Shown piece by piece: positions 56,792 through 64,000 of a stretch of 64,000 nucleotides of DNA; position 1 is the stretch's first letter; every line of letters begins with the position of its first letter. Origin of the DNA: Streptomyces seoulensis (lineage in GTDB: Bacteria > Actinomycetota > Actinomycetes > Streptomycetales > Streptomycetaceae). The translations under genes and the position numbers were made by a program. The stretch lies in NCBI RefSeq assembly GCF_022846655.1, contig NZ_AP025667.1, forward strand, positions 4,501,001 through 4,565,000, written 5' to 3'. Under the pieces are notes generated by a model. That model did no database searches and was not told where the DNA came from. It was given only the letters and a program-made list of their open reading frames with translations.

Positions 56792-57519
56792 GCGAGCCCG
56801 GCGACCAGTTCGGCCACCGACTTGCGGCGGCCGGTGTAGAACGGCACCTCTTCGCGGACGTGCATGCGGGCCTCGGAGGCGCGCAGGTGACGCATGAGGT
56901 CGACGATGCGGTACAGCTCGTCGGCCTCGAAGGCGAGCAGCCACTCGTAGTCGCCCAGCGAGAAGGAGGCGACCGTGTTGGCACGCACGTCCGGGTAGCC
57001 GCGGGCCATCTTGCCGTGGTCGGCGAGCATGCGGCGGCGGTCCTCGTCGGGCAGCAGGTACCAGTCGTAGGAGCGCACGAAGGGGTAGACGCTCACGTAG
57101 TTGCGGGGCGTCTCGTCGGCGAGGAACGCCGGGATGTGCGAGCGGTTGAACTCGGCCGGGCGGTGCAGCGCCATGTTCGACCACACCGGCTCCAGCGCGC
57201 GCCCGAGCCGGGTGCGGCGGAAGAGGTTGTACGCCTCCTGGAGCTGGTCGGCGGTCTCGGCGTGCCACCAGATCATGACGTCGGCGTCGGCGCGCAGGCC
57301 GGAGACGTCGTAGGTGCCGCGGACCGTGACGTCCTTCGCGGCGAGCTGGTCGAACAGCTCCTGGACCTCGTCGGCGTAGCCCGCGCGGTCCTCCGGCAGC
57401 ACGTCCTTCAGCTTGAAGACGGACCACAGGGTGTAGCGGATGACCTCGTTGAGGTCCTTGGCCAGCTTGCCCTTGTTCGGGATGCGGCCGGGCTCGGTGG
57501 TGGGGGCGTCGTCACTCAT
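56788..57519 (-). CDS. hemQ: Coproheme decarboxylase HemQ (ChdC), actinobacterial type
   Basis: This 243-aa protein belongs to the chlorite-dismutase-like family but is the heme synthesis enzyme HemQ. It has [35 protein letters not shown], the conserved [17 protein letters not shown] block, [11 protein letters not shown] and [20 protein letters not shown]. It decarboxylates coproheme to heme b with peroxide, the last step of the coproporphyrin-dependent pathway. Its ATG is 5 nt after the hemY stop, so they form an operon. Confidence 0.95.
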   Translation of the reverse strand: MSDDAPTTEPGRIPNKGKLAKDLNEVIRYTLWSVFKLKDVLPEDRAGYADEVQELFDQLAAKDVTVRGTYDVSGLRADADVMIWWHAETADQLQEAYNLFRRTRLGRALEPVWSNMALHRPAEFNRSHIPAFLADETPRNYVSVYPFVRSYDWYLLPDEDRRRMLADHGKMARGYPDVRANTVASFSLGDYEWLLAFEADELYRIVDLMRHLRASEARMHVREEVPFYTGRRKSVAELVAGLA

Positions 57520-57524
57520 GCCCC

Positions 57525-58976
57525 CTATTCTCCCGCTCCGCCGTGCAGGCTCTGCACCGGGTTGGCCGTCAGCTCGCGCACACCGGCGAGGTCGCCGCCG
57601 AGCTGGTCGACGGCCGCGTGGGCGCTGGCGATGCAGGCCGGGATGCCCACGCCGTCGTACTGGGCGCCGCACACGGCGAGTCCGGGGAGCTTGGCGATGT
57701 GCTCGCGGACGCGGGCCACGCGCGCGTGGTGGCCGACCGGGTACTGGGGCAGGCCGTCGGTCCAGCGGGTGACGCGGGTGGCGACGGGCTGGGCGTCCAG
57801 GCCGGTCGCGGCGCGCAGATCGTGCCGGGCGACCTGGACGAGGTCGGCGTCGTCGCGCTGGAGGATCTCGGTCTCGTGGTGGCGGCCGACCGAGGTGCGC
57901 ACCACCAGGAGGTCCGGGTCCTCGCCGCCGATCCAGCCCCACTTCTGCGAGGCGAAGGTCGCTGCCTTGATGGTGCGGCCGTCCACCGGCGGCACCAGGA
58001 AGCCGCTGCCCTCGGGCAGGGCGGCGTCGGCGCGGCGGAAGGCGAGGGTGATCAGGGCCATGGAGGCGTACTCCACGGCGGCCAGCTCGGCGGCGGCCGC
58101 CGGGGCCTCGGCGCGCAGCAGACCGGCCGCGGCGGGCGCGGGTACGGCGACCACGACGGCGTCGGCGTGCAGCACGCGGTCCCCGGCCGTGACGCGCCAC
58201 CCGGTGCCGTCCCGGCGCAGCTCGCCGACCGGCGTGCCGGTGAGGATCTCGCCGCCGCGCGCCCGTACCGACTCGGCCACGGCGAGCGGGAGCGTGCCGA
58301 CGCCCCCCTCGATGCCGAGGAAGACCGGGCCGGTCTGCCCGGCCTCGGCGGCCTTGGCCTGGAGGGCCCGGACGGCGGCGGTGAGTGTGTCGTGGGTGCG
58401 GGCGGCCTGGTAGAGCTGGGGGACGGCCGAGCGCAGCGAGAGGCGGTAGGCGTCGCCCGCGTACACCCCGCCGAGCAGGGGTTCCACCAGCCGGTCGACG
58501 ACCTCGCGGCCCATGCGGGCGGCGACGTACTCGCCCACCGCCACGTCGTCGCCTACCTCGGTGGGCGGCAGTTCGGCGTCCCGCTCGATGCGGGCCAGGC
58601 CCTCGGCGGTGAGCAGCCCGGACAGGGCCTCGGCGGTGCCGGGTACGCCCATGACATGGCCCTTGGGCATGGGGCGCAGGGCGTCGCGGGTCCAGATCGA
58701 GGCGGTCGCGGTGGCCGGGGGCTGGAGGCGGTCGCCGAGGCCCACCTCGCGGGCCAGGCCCACCGCCTCGGGGCGGCGGGCGAGCATGGACTCGGCGCCG
58801 AGGTCGACCCGGACGCCCGCGATCTCGCCGGGCAGCAGCTTGCCGCCGACCCGGTCGGTGGCCTCCAGCACCGTCACCCGCGCGCCGCGTGCCAGCGCCC
58901 GGTGGGCGGCGGCCAGTCCGGCGACACCGGCTCCGATGACGACGACATGGCCCGTGCCCGTACCCGTTGCGCTCAT
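57525..58976 (-). CDS. hemY: Coproporphyrinogen III oxidase, FAD-dependent (CgoX; HemY/HemG-type)
   Basis: The protein has 483 residues. It starts with the FAD Rossmann motif [14 protein letters not shown] followed by [12 protein letters not shown] and DLGAESML; the C-terminal FAD/active-site block is ASQKWGW and the closing [20 protein letters not shown]. Because HemQ is encoded next to it, the substrate is probably coproporphyrinogen III rather than protoporphyrinogen. GGAGG lies directly before the ATG. It is divergent from the DUF4349 gene. Confidence 0.95.
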   Translation of the reverse strand: MSATGTGTGHVVVIGAGVAGLAAAHRALARGARVTVLEATDRVGGKLLPGEIAGVRVDLGAESMLARRPEAVGLAREVGLGDRLQPPATATASIWTRDALRPMPKGHVMGVPGTAEALSGLLTAEGLARIERDAELPPTEVGDDVAVGEYVAARMGREVVDRLVEPLLGGVYAGDAYRLSLRSAVPQLYQAARTHDTLTAAVRALQAKAAEAGQTGPVFLGIEGGVGTLPLAVAESVRARGGEILTGTPVGELRRDGTGWRVTAGDRVLHADAVVVAVPAPAAAGLLRAEAPAAAAELAAVEYASMALITLAFRRADAALPEGSGFLVPPVDGRTIKAATFASQKWGWIGGEDPDLLVVRTSVGRHHETEILQRDDADLVQVARHDLRAATGLDAQPVATRVTRWTDGLPQYPVGHHARVARVREHIAKLPGLAVCGAQYDGVGIPACIASAHAAVDQLGGDLAGVRELTANPVQSLHGGAGE

Positions 58977-59123
58977 GCCTCCACTCTCTCAGACCGGACG
59001 GGGCGTCCCGGTGCCCGGTACGTCACCTGACCGTGACCGCATCGGGACCGGAAACCGCGGCCGTATCCGCAGGCCGGGGCGTCTAAGGAGCGACGGCATC
59101 GCGACTCATCGGGGGTAACGGTC

Positions 59124-60068
59124 ATGCGTACGACGCGTCAGTTCCGAGTTCTGGCGGGGGTCCTGCTCGCCGCCTCGCTCGCGCTCGCCGGGTGCGGTGC
59201 ACCGGGCGGCGGCGATTCCAAGGCGTCGAGCGCCGACGCCCCGACGGCCGCTCCGGGCGCGGGCGGCTCCGCGGCCGAGGACGCGGGGTCGGCCCGCCGC
59301 TCGCCCCGGCTCGCGCCGAGCGTCATCCGCACCGCCTCGCTGGAGGTCGAGGTGCGGGACGTGCCCGGCGCGCTGGCGAAGGCCCGCCGGGTCACCGAGG
59401 ACGCGGGCGGTTACGTCGGCGAGGAGAGCACCGAGCGGGACGACGACTCCGGCGAGCGGACCCGTGTCGTCCTGCGGGTTCCGGCGGAGCGGTACGAGGA
59501 GGTCCTCGGCTCGCTCCAGGGCACCGGCAAGCTGCTGCGGCGCACCGCGCGGGCCCAGGACGTCACCGACCAGGTGGTGGACGTGGACAGCCGGATCAAG
59601 TCGCAGCGGGCCAGCGTCGCCCGGGTCCGGGAGCTGATGGACCGGGCGGAGAAGCTGACCGACGTCGTCGCGCTGGAGGGCGAGCTGAGCGGCCGCGAGG
59701 CCGACCTGGAGGCGCTGCTGGCCCGGCAGGCGTCGCTGAAGGACCGCACCGGCCTCGCGACCATCACCCTGTCGCTGTCCGGGAAGGGCGCGCACGCGGA
59801 CGCCGGCGACGACACGCCCGGCCTCCTGGACGCGCTGTCGGGCGGCTGGCACGCGTTCTGGACGATGCTGCGCTGGATCGCGCTGGCCGTGGGCGCGGTG
59901 CTGCCGTTCGCGGTGCTGCTCGCGCTGCTGGTGTTCCTGTGGCGCCGGGTGGTCCGCCCCCGGTTCGCGCGCGACCCGCGCCCGGCACCGACGGCGCCCT
60001 CCGGTTCGCTGCCGCAGGCGCGTCCGGTGTCCGAGAGCGGCGCGCCGGTCTCCGGCGACGAGAGCTGA
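59124..60068 (+). CDS. DUF4349 lipoprotein
   Basis: This 314-aa protein has a signal peptide ending Leu-Ala-Gly-Cys (Cys24). DUF4349 follows: PSVIRTASLEVEVRDVPGAL, RRTARAQDVTDQVVDVDSRI and a coiled-coil-like helix (QRASVARVRELMDRAEKL). A membrane helix (about 252-275, AVGAVLPFAVLLALLVFLW) and a basic/Pro-rich cytoplasmic tail end the protein, so it is anchored at both ends. Function unknown; envelope stress sensing has been proposed for similar proteins. CGTCTAA about 35 nt upstream resembles an ECF-sigma -10 element but no -35 match was found. Confidence 0.88.
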   Translation: MRTTRQFRVLAGVLLAASLALAGCGAPGGGDSKASSADAPTAAPGAGGSAAEDAGSARRSPRLAPSVIRTASLEVEVRDVPGALAKARRVTEDAGGYVGEESTERDDDSGERTRVVLRVPAERYEEVLGSLQGTGKLLRRTARAQDVTDQVVDVDSRIKSQRASVARVRELMDRAEKLTDVVALEGELSGREADLEALLARQASLKDRTGLATITLSLSGKGAHADAGDDTPGLLDALSGGWHAFWTMLRWIALAVGAVLPFAVLLALLVFLWRRVVRPRFARDPRPAPTAPSGSLPQARPVSESGAPVSGDES

Positions 60069-60079
60069 CGCAGCGTCAG
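60065..60079. promoter_or_regulatory. Palindrome CTGACGC-A-GCGTCAG before the flavoprotein gene
   Basis: Perfect 7-bp arms around one base overlap the DUF4349 stop codon and end 26 nt before the next ATG. A compact DNA palindrome of this kind suggests an operator; as RNA it cannot fold with a 1-nt loop. Confidence 0.4.
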
Positions 60080-60105
60080 TGTGATGCGCCCCGTAGCGTG
60101 TTCGC

Positions 60106-61503
60106 ATGGACAAGCGTGAGGCACGGGGCGGGACGGAACGGCTGGTCGTGATCGGGGGCGACGCCGCGGGGATGTCCGCGGCGTCGCAGGCGCGCCGGCT
60201 GCGCAAGCCGGACGAGCTGGAGATCGTGGCGTTCGAGCGCGGCCACTTCACCTCGTACTCGGCGTGCGGGATCCCCTACTGGGTCGGCGGCGACGTCGAC
60301 GACCGCGATCAGTTGATCGCGCGTACCCCCGAGGAGCACCGGGAACGGGACATCGACCTCCGGCTGCGCACCGAGGTGACGGAGATCGACGTGGCGGGGC
60401 GCCGGGTGCGGGCCCGTGACGTGGAGTCGGGCGACACGTACTGGACTTCGTACGACAAGCTGGTCATCGCCACGGGGGCGCGGCCGATCCGGCCGGAGAT
60501 GCCGGGGGCGGACGCGGCGGGGGTGCACGGGGTGCAGACCCTGGACGACGGCCAGGCGCTGATCGACACGCTGGCCCGCACGGAGGGCCGGCGCGCGGTG
60601 GTCGTCGGCGCGGGGTACATCGGCGTGGAGATGGCGGAGGCGCTGATCCGCCGGGGCTTCGAGGTGACGGTGGTCAACCGGGGCGCGGAACCCATGGCGA
60701 CGCTCGATCCGGACATGGGCCGGCTGGTGCGCCGGGCCATGGAGGGCATGGGCATCACCATGGTGGGCGACGCCGAGGTGACCGGCCTGCGGACCGGTGA
60801 GGACGGCCGGGTCCGCGCGGTGACCACGCGGGACGCGGAGTACCCGGCCGACGTGGTCGTCATGGGCATCGGCGTGGAGCCCGTCACCGGCCTCGCCCGC
60901 GCGGCGGGCCTGCCGCTGGGCACCCGGGGCGGACTCCTCACCGACCTCGCCATGCGGGTGCGCGGGTACGAGGACATCTGGGCGGGCGGTGACTGCGTGG
61001 AGGTGCTGAACCTGGTCTCCGGGCAGGAGCAGTACATCCCGCTCGGCACCCACGCCAACAAGCACGGCCAGGTGATCGGCACCGACGTGGGCGGCGGTTA
61101 CGCCACCTTCCCCGGTGTCGTCGGCACGGCGGTCAGCAAGGTCTGTGACCTGGAGATCGCCCGCACCGGACTGCGCGAGAAGGACGCCCGCCGGGCCGGC
61201 CTCCAGTACGAGTCGGTCGTCATCGAGTCGACCAGCCGGGCCGGCTACTACCCCGGCGCCTCCCCGATGACGGTCAAGATGATCGCCGAACGCAACACCG
61301 GCCGGCTCCTCGGCGTCCAGATCGTGGGCGGCGAGGGCGCGGGCAAGCGGGTCGACATCGCGGCCGTGGCCCTGACGGCCGGCATGACGGTGGAACAGAT
61401 GACCGCCCTGGACCTCGGCTACGCCCCGCCGTTCTCCCCGGTCTGGGACCCGGTCCTGGTGGCGGCGCGCAAGGCGGTGACGAAGGTGCGCGCGAGCCGG
61501 TAG
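60106..61503 (+). CDS. CoA-disulfide reductase/NADH oxidase-type flavoprotein
   Basis: The 465-aa protein has FAD motif VVIGGDAAGMSAASQARRL, the single redox cysteine Cys54 in SYSACGIPYWVGG (CoADR type), the NAD motif VVVGAGYIGVEMAEALIRRG, the FAD-closing DIWAGGDCVEV, and a C-terminal dimerisation domain (LLGVQIVGGEGAGKRVD). It reduces CoA-disulfide, persulfides or O2 with NAD(P)H. No rhodanese domain is attached. A palindrome precedes it, 37 nt after the DUF4349 gene. Confidence 0.92.
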   Translation: MDKREARGGTERLVVIGGDAAGMSAASQARRLRKPDELEIVAFERGHFTSYSACGIPYWVGGDVDDRDQLIARTPEEHRERDIDLRLRTEVTEIDVAGRRVRARDVESGDTYWTSYDKLVIATGARPIRPEMPGADAAGVHGVQTLDDGQALIDTLARTEGRRAVVVGAGYIGVEMAEALIRRGFEVTVVNRGAEPMATLDPDMGRLVRRAMEGMGITMVGDAEVTGLRTGEDGRVRAVTTRDAEYPADVVVMGIGVEPVTGLARAAGLPLGTRGGLLTDLAMRVRGYEDIWAGGDCVEVLNLVSGQEQYIPLGTHANKHGQVIGTDVGGGYATFPGVVGTAVSKVCDLEIARTGLREKDARRAGLQYESVVIESTSRAGYYPGASPMTVKMIAERNTGRLLGVQIVGGEGAGKRVDIAAVALTAGMTVEQMTALDLGYAPPFSPVWDPVLVAARKAVTKVRASR

Positions 61504-61553
61504 CGGCGGCCCAGCGCGGGACTGGCGGGCGCGAACGCGGGCACTGTTCCTGT

Positions 61554-62378
61554 GTGGTCATACCCGTCCATGACGTCAATCCCGCGCGCCGCACCCCGTA
61601 TGTGACGTACGCGCTCATCGCCGCCAACGTGCTCGCCTTCCTGATCACGCCCGGCGCGGCCGGCGCGGTCGGGGAGAGTCATCTGGCGCAGCTCTGCCAT
61701 CTGCACGCCTTCATGGATCAGTACGCGGCGATCCCGAAGGAGATGATCCACGACTCGCTGCCCCGGCTGGTGCCGACCGGGGACGTGGGGACGGGGCCGG
61801 GCGGGCCGGGGTGCGTGATGGGGCCGCCGGGTTACGACAAGTCGCCGGTGCTGTCGGTGTTCACGTCGATGTTCCTGCACGGCGGCTGGCTGCATCTGCT
61901 GGGCAACCTGCTGTTCCTGCTGATCTTCGGCAACAACGTCGAGGACCGCATGGGCCACGTCCGCTTCGCGCTCTTCTACGTCGTCTGCGGCTACGCGGCG
62001 AGCTACGGCTTCGCCCTGCTGAACGCCGGCTCGGGCGATCCGCTGATCGGCGCCTCGGGGGCGATCGCGGGGGTGTTGGGCGCCTATCTGGTGCTGTATC
62101 CGAAGGCCAGGGTGTGGGTGCTGGTCCCGTTCCTGGTCTTCCTGCCGCTGCGGCTGCCCGCCTGGGTGGTGCTGGGCTTCTGGTTCGGCCTCCAGGCCGT
62201 GTACTCCTCCGGCCGGGGCGTCGAGGCCGGCACCGGGACGGTGGCCTACGCGGCGCACGTCGTCGGCTTCGTGGCCGGGATGCTGCTGGCCTGGCCCCTG
62301 AAGCCGGGCACCCCGCCCCCGCCGGAGCCGGGCCGCCTGCTGTTCGGCAGGCGGGCGCGGCACCGTCAGGCGTGGTGA
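61554..62378 (+). CDS. Rhomboid-family intramembrane serine protease
   Basis: This 274-aa protein starts at GTG 61554. The catalytic dyad is Ser168 (IGASGAIAG) and His235 (AAHVVGF); the conserved loop FLHGGWLHLLGNLLFL and six hydrophobic segments match the rhomboid core. Between helix 1 and the L1 loop is a 60-residue soluble insert (42-98) with HLAQLCHLHAF, Cys/His residues that could bind metal. No ribosome site is visible. It ends 10 nt from the convergent hemE. Confidence 0.92.
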   Translation: MVIPVHDVNPARRTPYVTYALIAANVLAFLITPGAAGAVGESHLAQLCHLHAFMDQYAAIPKEMIHDSLPRLVPTGDVGTGPGGPGCVMGPPGYDKSPVLSVFTSMFLHGGWLHLLGNLLFLLIFGNNVEDRMGHVRFALFYVVCGYAASYGFALLNAGSGDPLIGASGAIAGVLGAYLVLYPKARVWVLVPFLVFLPLRLPAWVVLGFWFGLQAVYSSGRGVEAGTGTVAYAAHVVGFVAGMLLAWPLKPGTPPPPEPGRLLFGRRARHRQAW

Positions 62379-62388
62379 GCGGCCCCGG

Positions 62389-63456
62389 TCAGCGGGTGCT
62401 GCTGGTGTGGACGTAGTCGACCAGGTGGGTCAGGGCGTCCGGGTCGGTGCTGGGCATGACGCCGTGGCCGAGGTTGAAGACGTGGCCCTCCAGACCGGCG
62501 GCCGCGTCCAGCACCTCCTGCGCCTTGGCCTCGATCGTCTTCCGGTCGGTGAAGAGGACCGTGGGGTCGAGGTTGCCCTGGAGCGCCTTGCCGGGGCCGA
62601 CACGGTGCACGGCCTCGTCCAGCGGGACCCGCCAGTCGACGCCGACGACGTCCGCACCCGCGTCGCCCATGAGCTTGAGCAGTTCGCCGGTGCCGACGCC
62701 GAAGTGGATGCGCGGGACGCCGTAGCCCGCGACGGCCTCGAAGACCTTCGCGGAGGCGGGCATCACCGAGGCGCGGTAGTCGGCGGGGGCCAGCGCGCCC
62801 GCCCAGGAGTCGAAGAGCTGCACCGCCGAGGCACCGGCCTCGATCTGCACCTTCAGGAAGCCGGCCGTGATGTCCGCGAGGCGGTCGAGCAGGTCGGCCC
62901 ACAGCTCGGGGTCGCCGTACATCATCGCCTTGGCGTTCTCGTACGTGCGCGAGGGGCCGCCCTCGACCAGGTAGCTGGCGAGGGTGAAGGGGGCGCCCGC
63001 GAAGCCGATCAGCGGGGTGGAACCCAGCTCACGGGTGAGCATGCCGATCGCCTCGGTGACGTAGGACACGTCCTCGGGGGTGAGGTCGCGCAGCCGGGCG
63101 AGGTCGGCGCGGGTGCGCACGGGCTCGGCGACGACCGGGCCGACGCCGGGCTTGATGTCGAGGTCGATGCCGATCGCCTTGAGCGGGACCACGATGTCGC
63201 TGAAGAAGATCGCCGCGTCCACGTCGTGGCGGCGCACCGGCTGGAGCGTGATCTCGGTGACCAGCTCGGGCCGCGTGCAGGACTCCAGCATCGGGATGCC
63301 CTCGCGCACCTTGCGGTACTCCGGCAGGGAGCGGCCGGCCTGGCGCATGAACCACACCGGGGTGTGCGGCACGGGCTCACGCCTGCACGCCTTGAGGAAG
63401 GCGCTGTCGTACGTCGCTGTGGGCTGCTGGCCCGAGGGGATCGCGTTGGCACTCAC
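62389..63456 (-). CDS. hemE: Uroporphyrinogen III decarboxylase (HemE)
   Basis: The protein has 355 residues and starts at GTG 63456. Signature blocks are [66 protein letters not shown] and [13 protein letters not shown]. It removes four acetate carboxyls from uroporphyrinogen III to give coproporphyrinogen III, the substrate for the HemY-type oxidase encoded 3.4 kb away. It is divergent from the DUF3000 gene. Confidence 0.97.
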   Translation of the reverse strand: MSANAIPSGQQPTATYDSAFLKACRREPVPHTPVWFMRQAGRSLPEYRKVREGIPMLESCTRPELVTEITLQPVRRHDVDAAIFFSDIVVPLKAIGIDLDIKPGVGPVVAEPVRTRADLARLRDLTPEDVSYVTEAIGMLTRELGSTPLIGFAGAPFTLASYLVEGGPSRTYENAKAMMYGDPELWADLLDRLADITAGFLKVQIEAGASAVQLFDSWAGALAPADYRASVMPASAKVFEAVAGYGVPRIHFGVGTGELLKLMGDAGADVVGVDWRVPLDEAVHRVGPGKALQGNLDPTVLFTDRKTIEAKAQEVLDAAAGLEGHVFNLGHGVMPSTDPDALTHLVDYVHTSSTR

Positions 63457-63554
63457 GTCGGCAAGTCTCGCACGGCCCGCCGGAGAGAAGTGCCGCCGCC
63501 CTCGGGGGGTGTCATGCCCTGCGCGAAGGCCCGCTTCCCCTTACTCTTCCCCGC

Positions 63555-64000
63555 ATGGCTGCGGCTCAGGGACGATCGTCAAACGGCGCCGGCGGAATGG
63601 ACGACGTGAAGGACACGCAGGCGGAGAACAGAGAGGGGGCCGGGGTGCCAGGGGCGCCCCCTGCCTTCAGCAGCGCGGTGGAGGCGCTGCGCAACGCGCG
63701 GCTGCGGCCGCAGGTGGAGGTGGAGCCGACACCCGCCCCGCAGCGGCTGGCACCGTACGCGCACGCGCTGGAGGCGGTGGTGGCCGACGGCGAGCAGGAG
63801 CTCGCCGACGGCCGGCTGGTGCTGCTGCACGACCCGGCCGGGCACGACGCCTGGCGCGGGACGTTCCGGCTGGTGACGCTGGTGCGGGCGGAGCTGGAGG
63901 CCGAGATGGCCGCCGATCCGCTGCTGCCCGAGGTGTGCTGGTCCTGGCTGACCGGGGCGCTCCAGTCCCGCGGGCTCACCTACGGGGAGCCGAGCGGCAC
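63555..64000 (+). CDS. DUF3000 family protein, N-terminal part
   Basis: ATG 63555 opens a frame that runs off the window end (149 codons seen); a second in-frame ATG lies 14 codons in. AFSSAVEALRNARLRPQVEV, PQRLAPYAHALEAVV, ELADGRLVLLHDPAGHDAWR and VTLVRAELEAEMAADPLLPE match DUF3000, a conserved actinobacterial protein of unknown function usually beside hemE and rnd-like ribonuclease D. Confidence 0.88.
   Translation, partial: MAAAQGRSSNGAGGMDDVKDTQAENREGAGVPGAPPAFSSAVEALRNARLRPQVEVEPTPAPQRLAPYAHALEAVVADGEQELADGRLVLLHDPAGHDAWRGTFRLVTLVRAELEAEMAADPLLPEVCWSWLTGALQSRGLTYGEPSG

Overview
The window is high-GC (roughly 70-75%) actinobacterial DNA with strong third-position GC bias, GTG/TTG starts, GGAGG-type ribosome sites and many 4-base ATGA/GTGA stop-start overlaps. 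Gene content (geosmin synthase, a CprB-type gamma-butyrolactone receptor homologue, a subtilisin-inhibitor family protein, HemQ-type heme synthesis, SAV2148-type protein) points to a Streptomyces chromosome. The order geosmin synthase - cprB - murC - hemE is, from memory, the order in the conserved core of the S. coelicolor chromosome. I see no transposase, prophage, CRISPR array, tRNA or rRNA.

Layout. 1-4026 (+): the end of cysN, then a sulfonate-type ABC transporter (binding lipoprotein, ATPase, permease) and a CbiX-like chelatase, so sulfur uptake and assimilation with siroheme supply. 4042-9533 (-): an unknown 100-aa gene, a DUF1697 gene, a macrolide-type glycosyltransferase and a sugar ABC transporter lacking its own ATPase. 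9698-12635: a small-molecule kinase, a DnaQ-like exonuclease and a SAV2148-family HEPN protein. 13067-20718: glycogen debranching enzyme, TreY and TreZ (glycogen/maltodextrin to trehalose), interrupted by a secreted protease inhibitor and a DUF1707-FHA protein. 20773-24794: a degenerate APH-fold protein, an M24 peptidase, and a LysR regulator divergent from a glutamine-amidotransferase-like gene. 24804-30148: geosmin synthase, a divergent atypical P450, an ARMT1-like phosphatase and cprB with a putative autoregulatory operator.

30516-35726 is rich in envelope genes: a membrane-anchored LPMO, a secreted protein divergent from a DUF6230/DUF6114 pair, a TatA paralogue and an LCP ligase. 35717-42228 (-): an ArsR-regulated P-type ATPase and a glycine-betaine/osmoprotectant ABC operon. 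42482-47047: msrB, murC, a stress-protein-like gene, a RibD-like reductase and zapE. 47258-51988: a small secreted protein, beta-carbonic anhydrase plus SulP transporter, a slipin and a lipoprotein deacetylase. 52021-56791: a PTH2-like protein, a DUF692 (MNIO) enzyme fused to an extra domain, a TIGR04222-like membrane protein and a secreted tripeptidyl-aminopeptidase-type hydrolase. 56788-64000: hemQ, hemY/cgoX and hemE of the coproporphyrin-dependent heme pathway, a DUF4349 lipoprotein, a CoA-disulfide-reductase-type flavoprotein, a rhomboid protease and the start of a DUF3000 gene.

The most interesting parts are the MNIO-TIGR04222 neighbourhood (52.7-56.8 kb), where no precursor peptide is visible; the P450 beside geosmin synthase that has lost the I-helix acid-alcohol pair; the mutually exclusive stem-loops before the carbonic anhydrase/SulP genes; and several enzymes with altered catalytic residues (APH-like, GATase-like, HEPN, LPMO).
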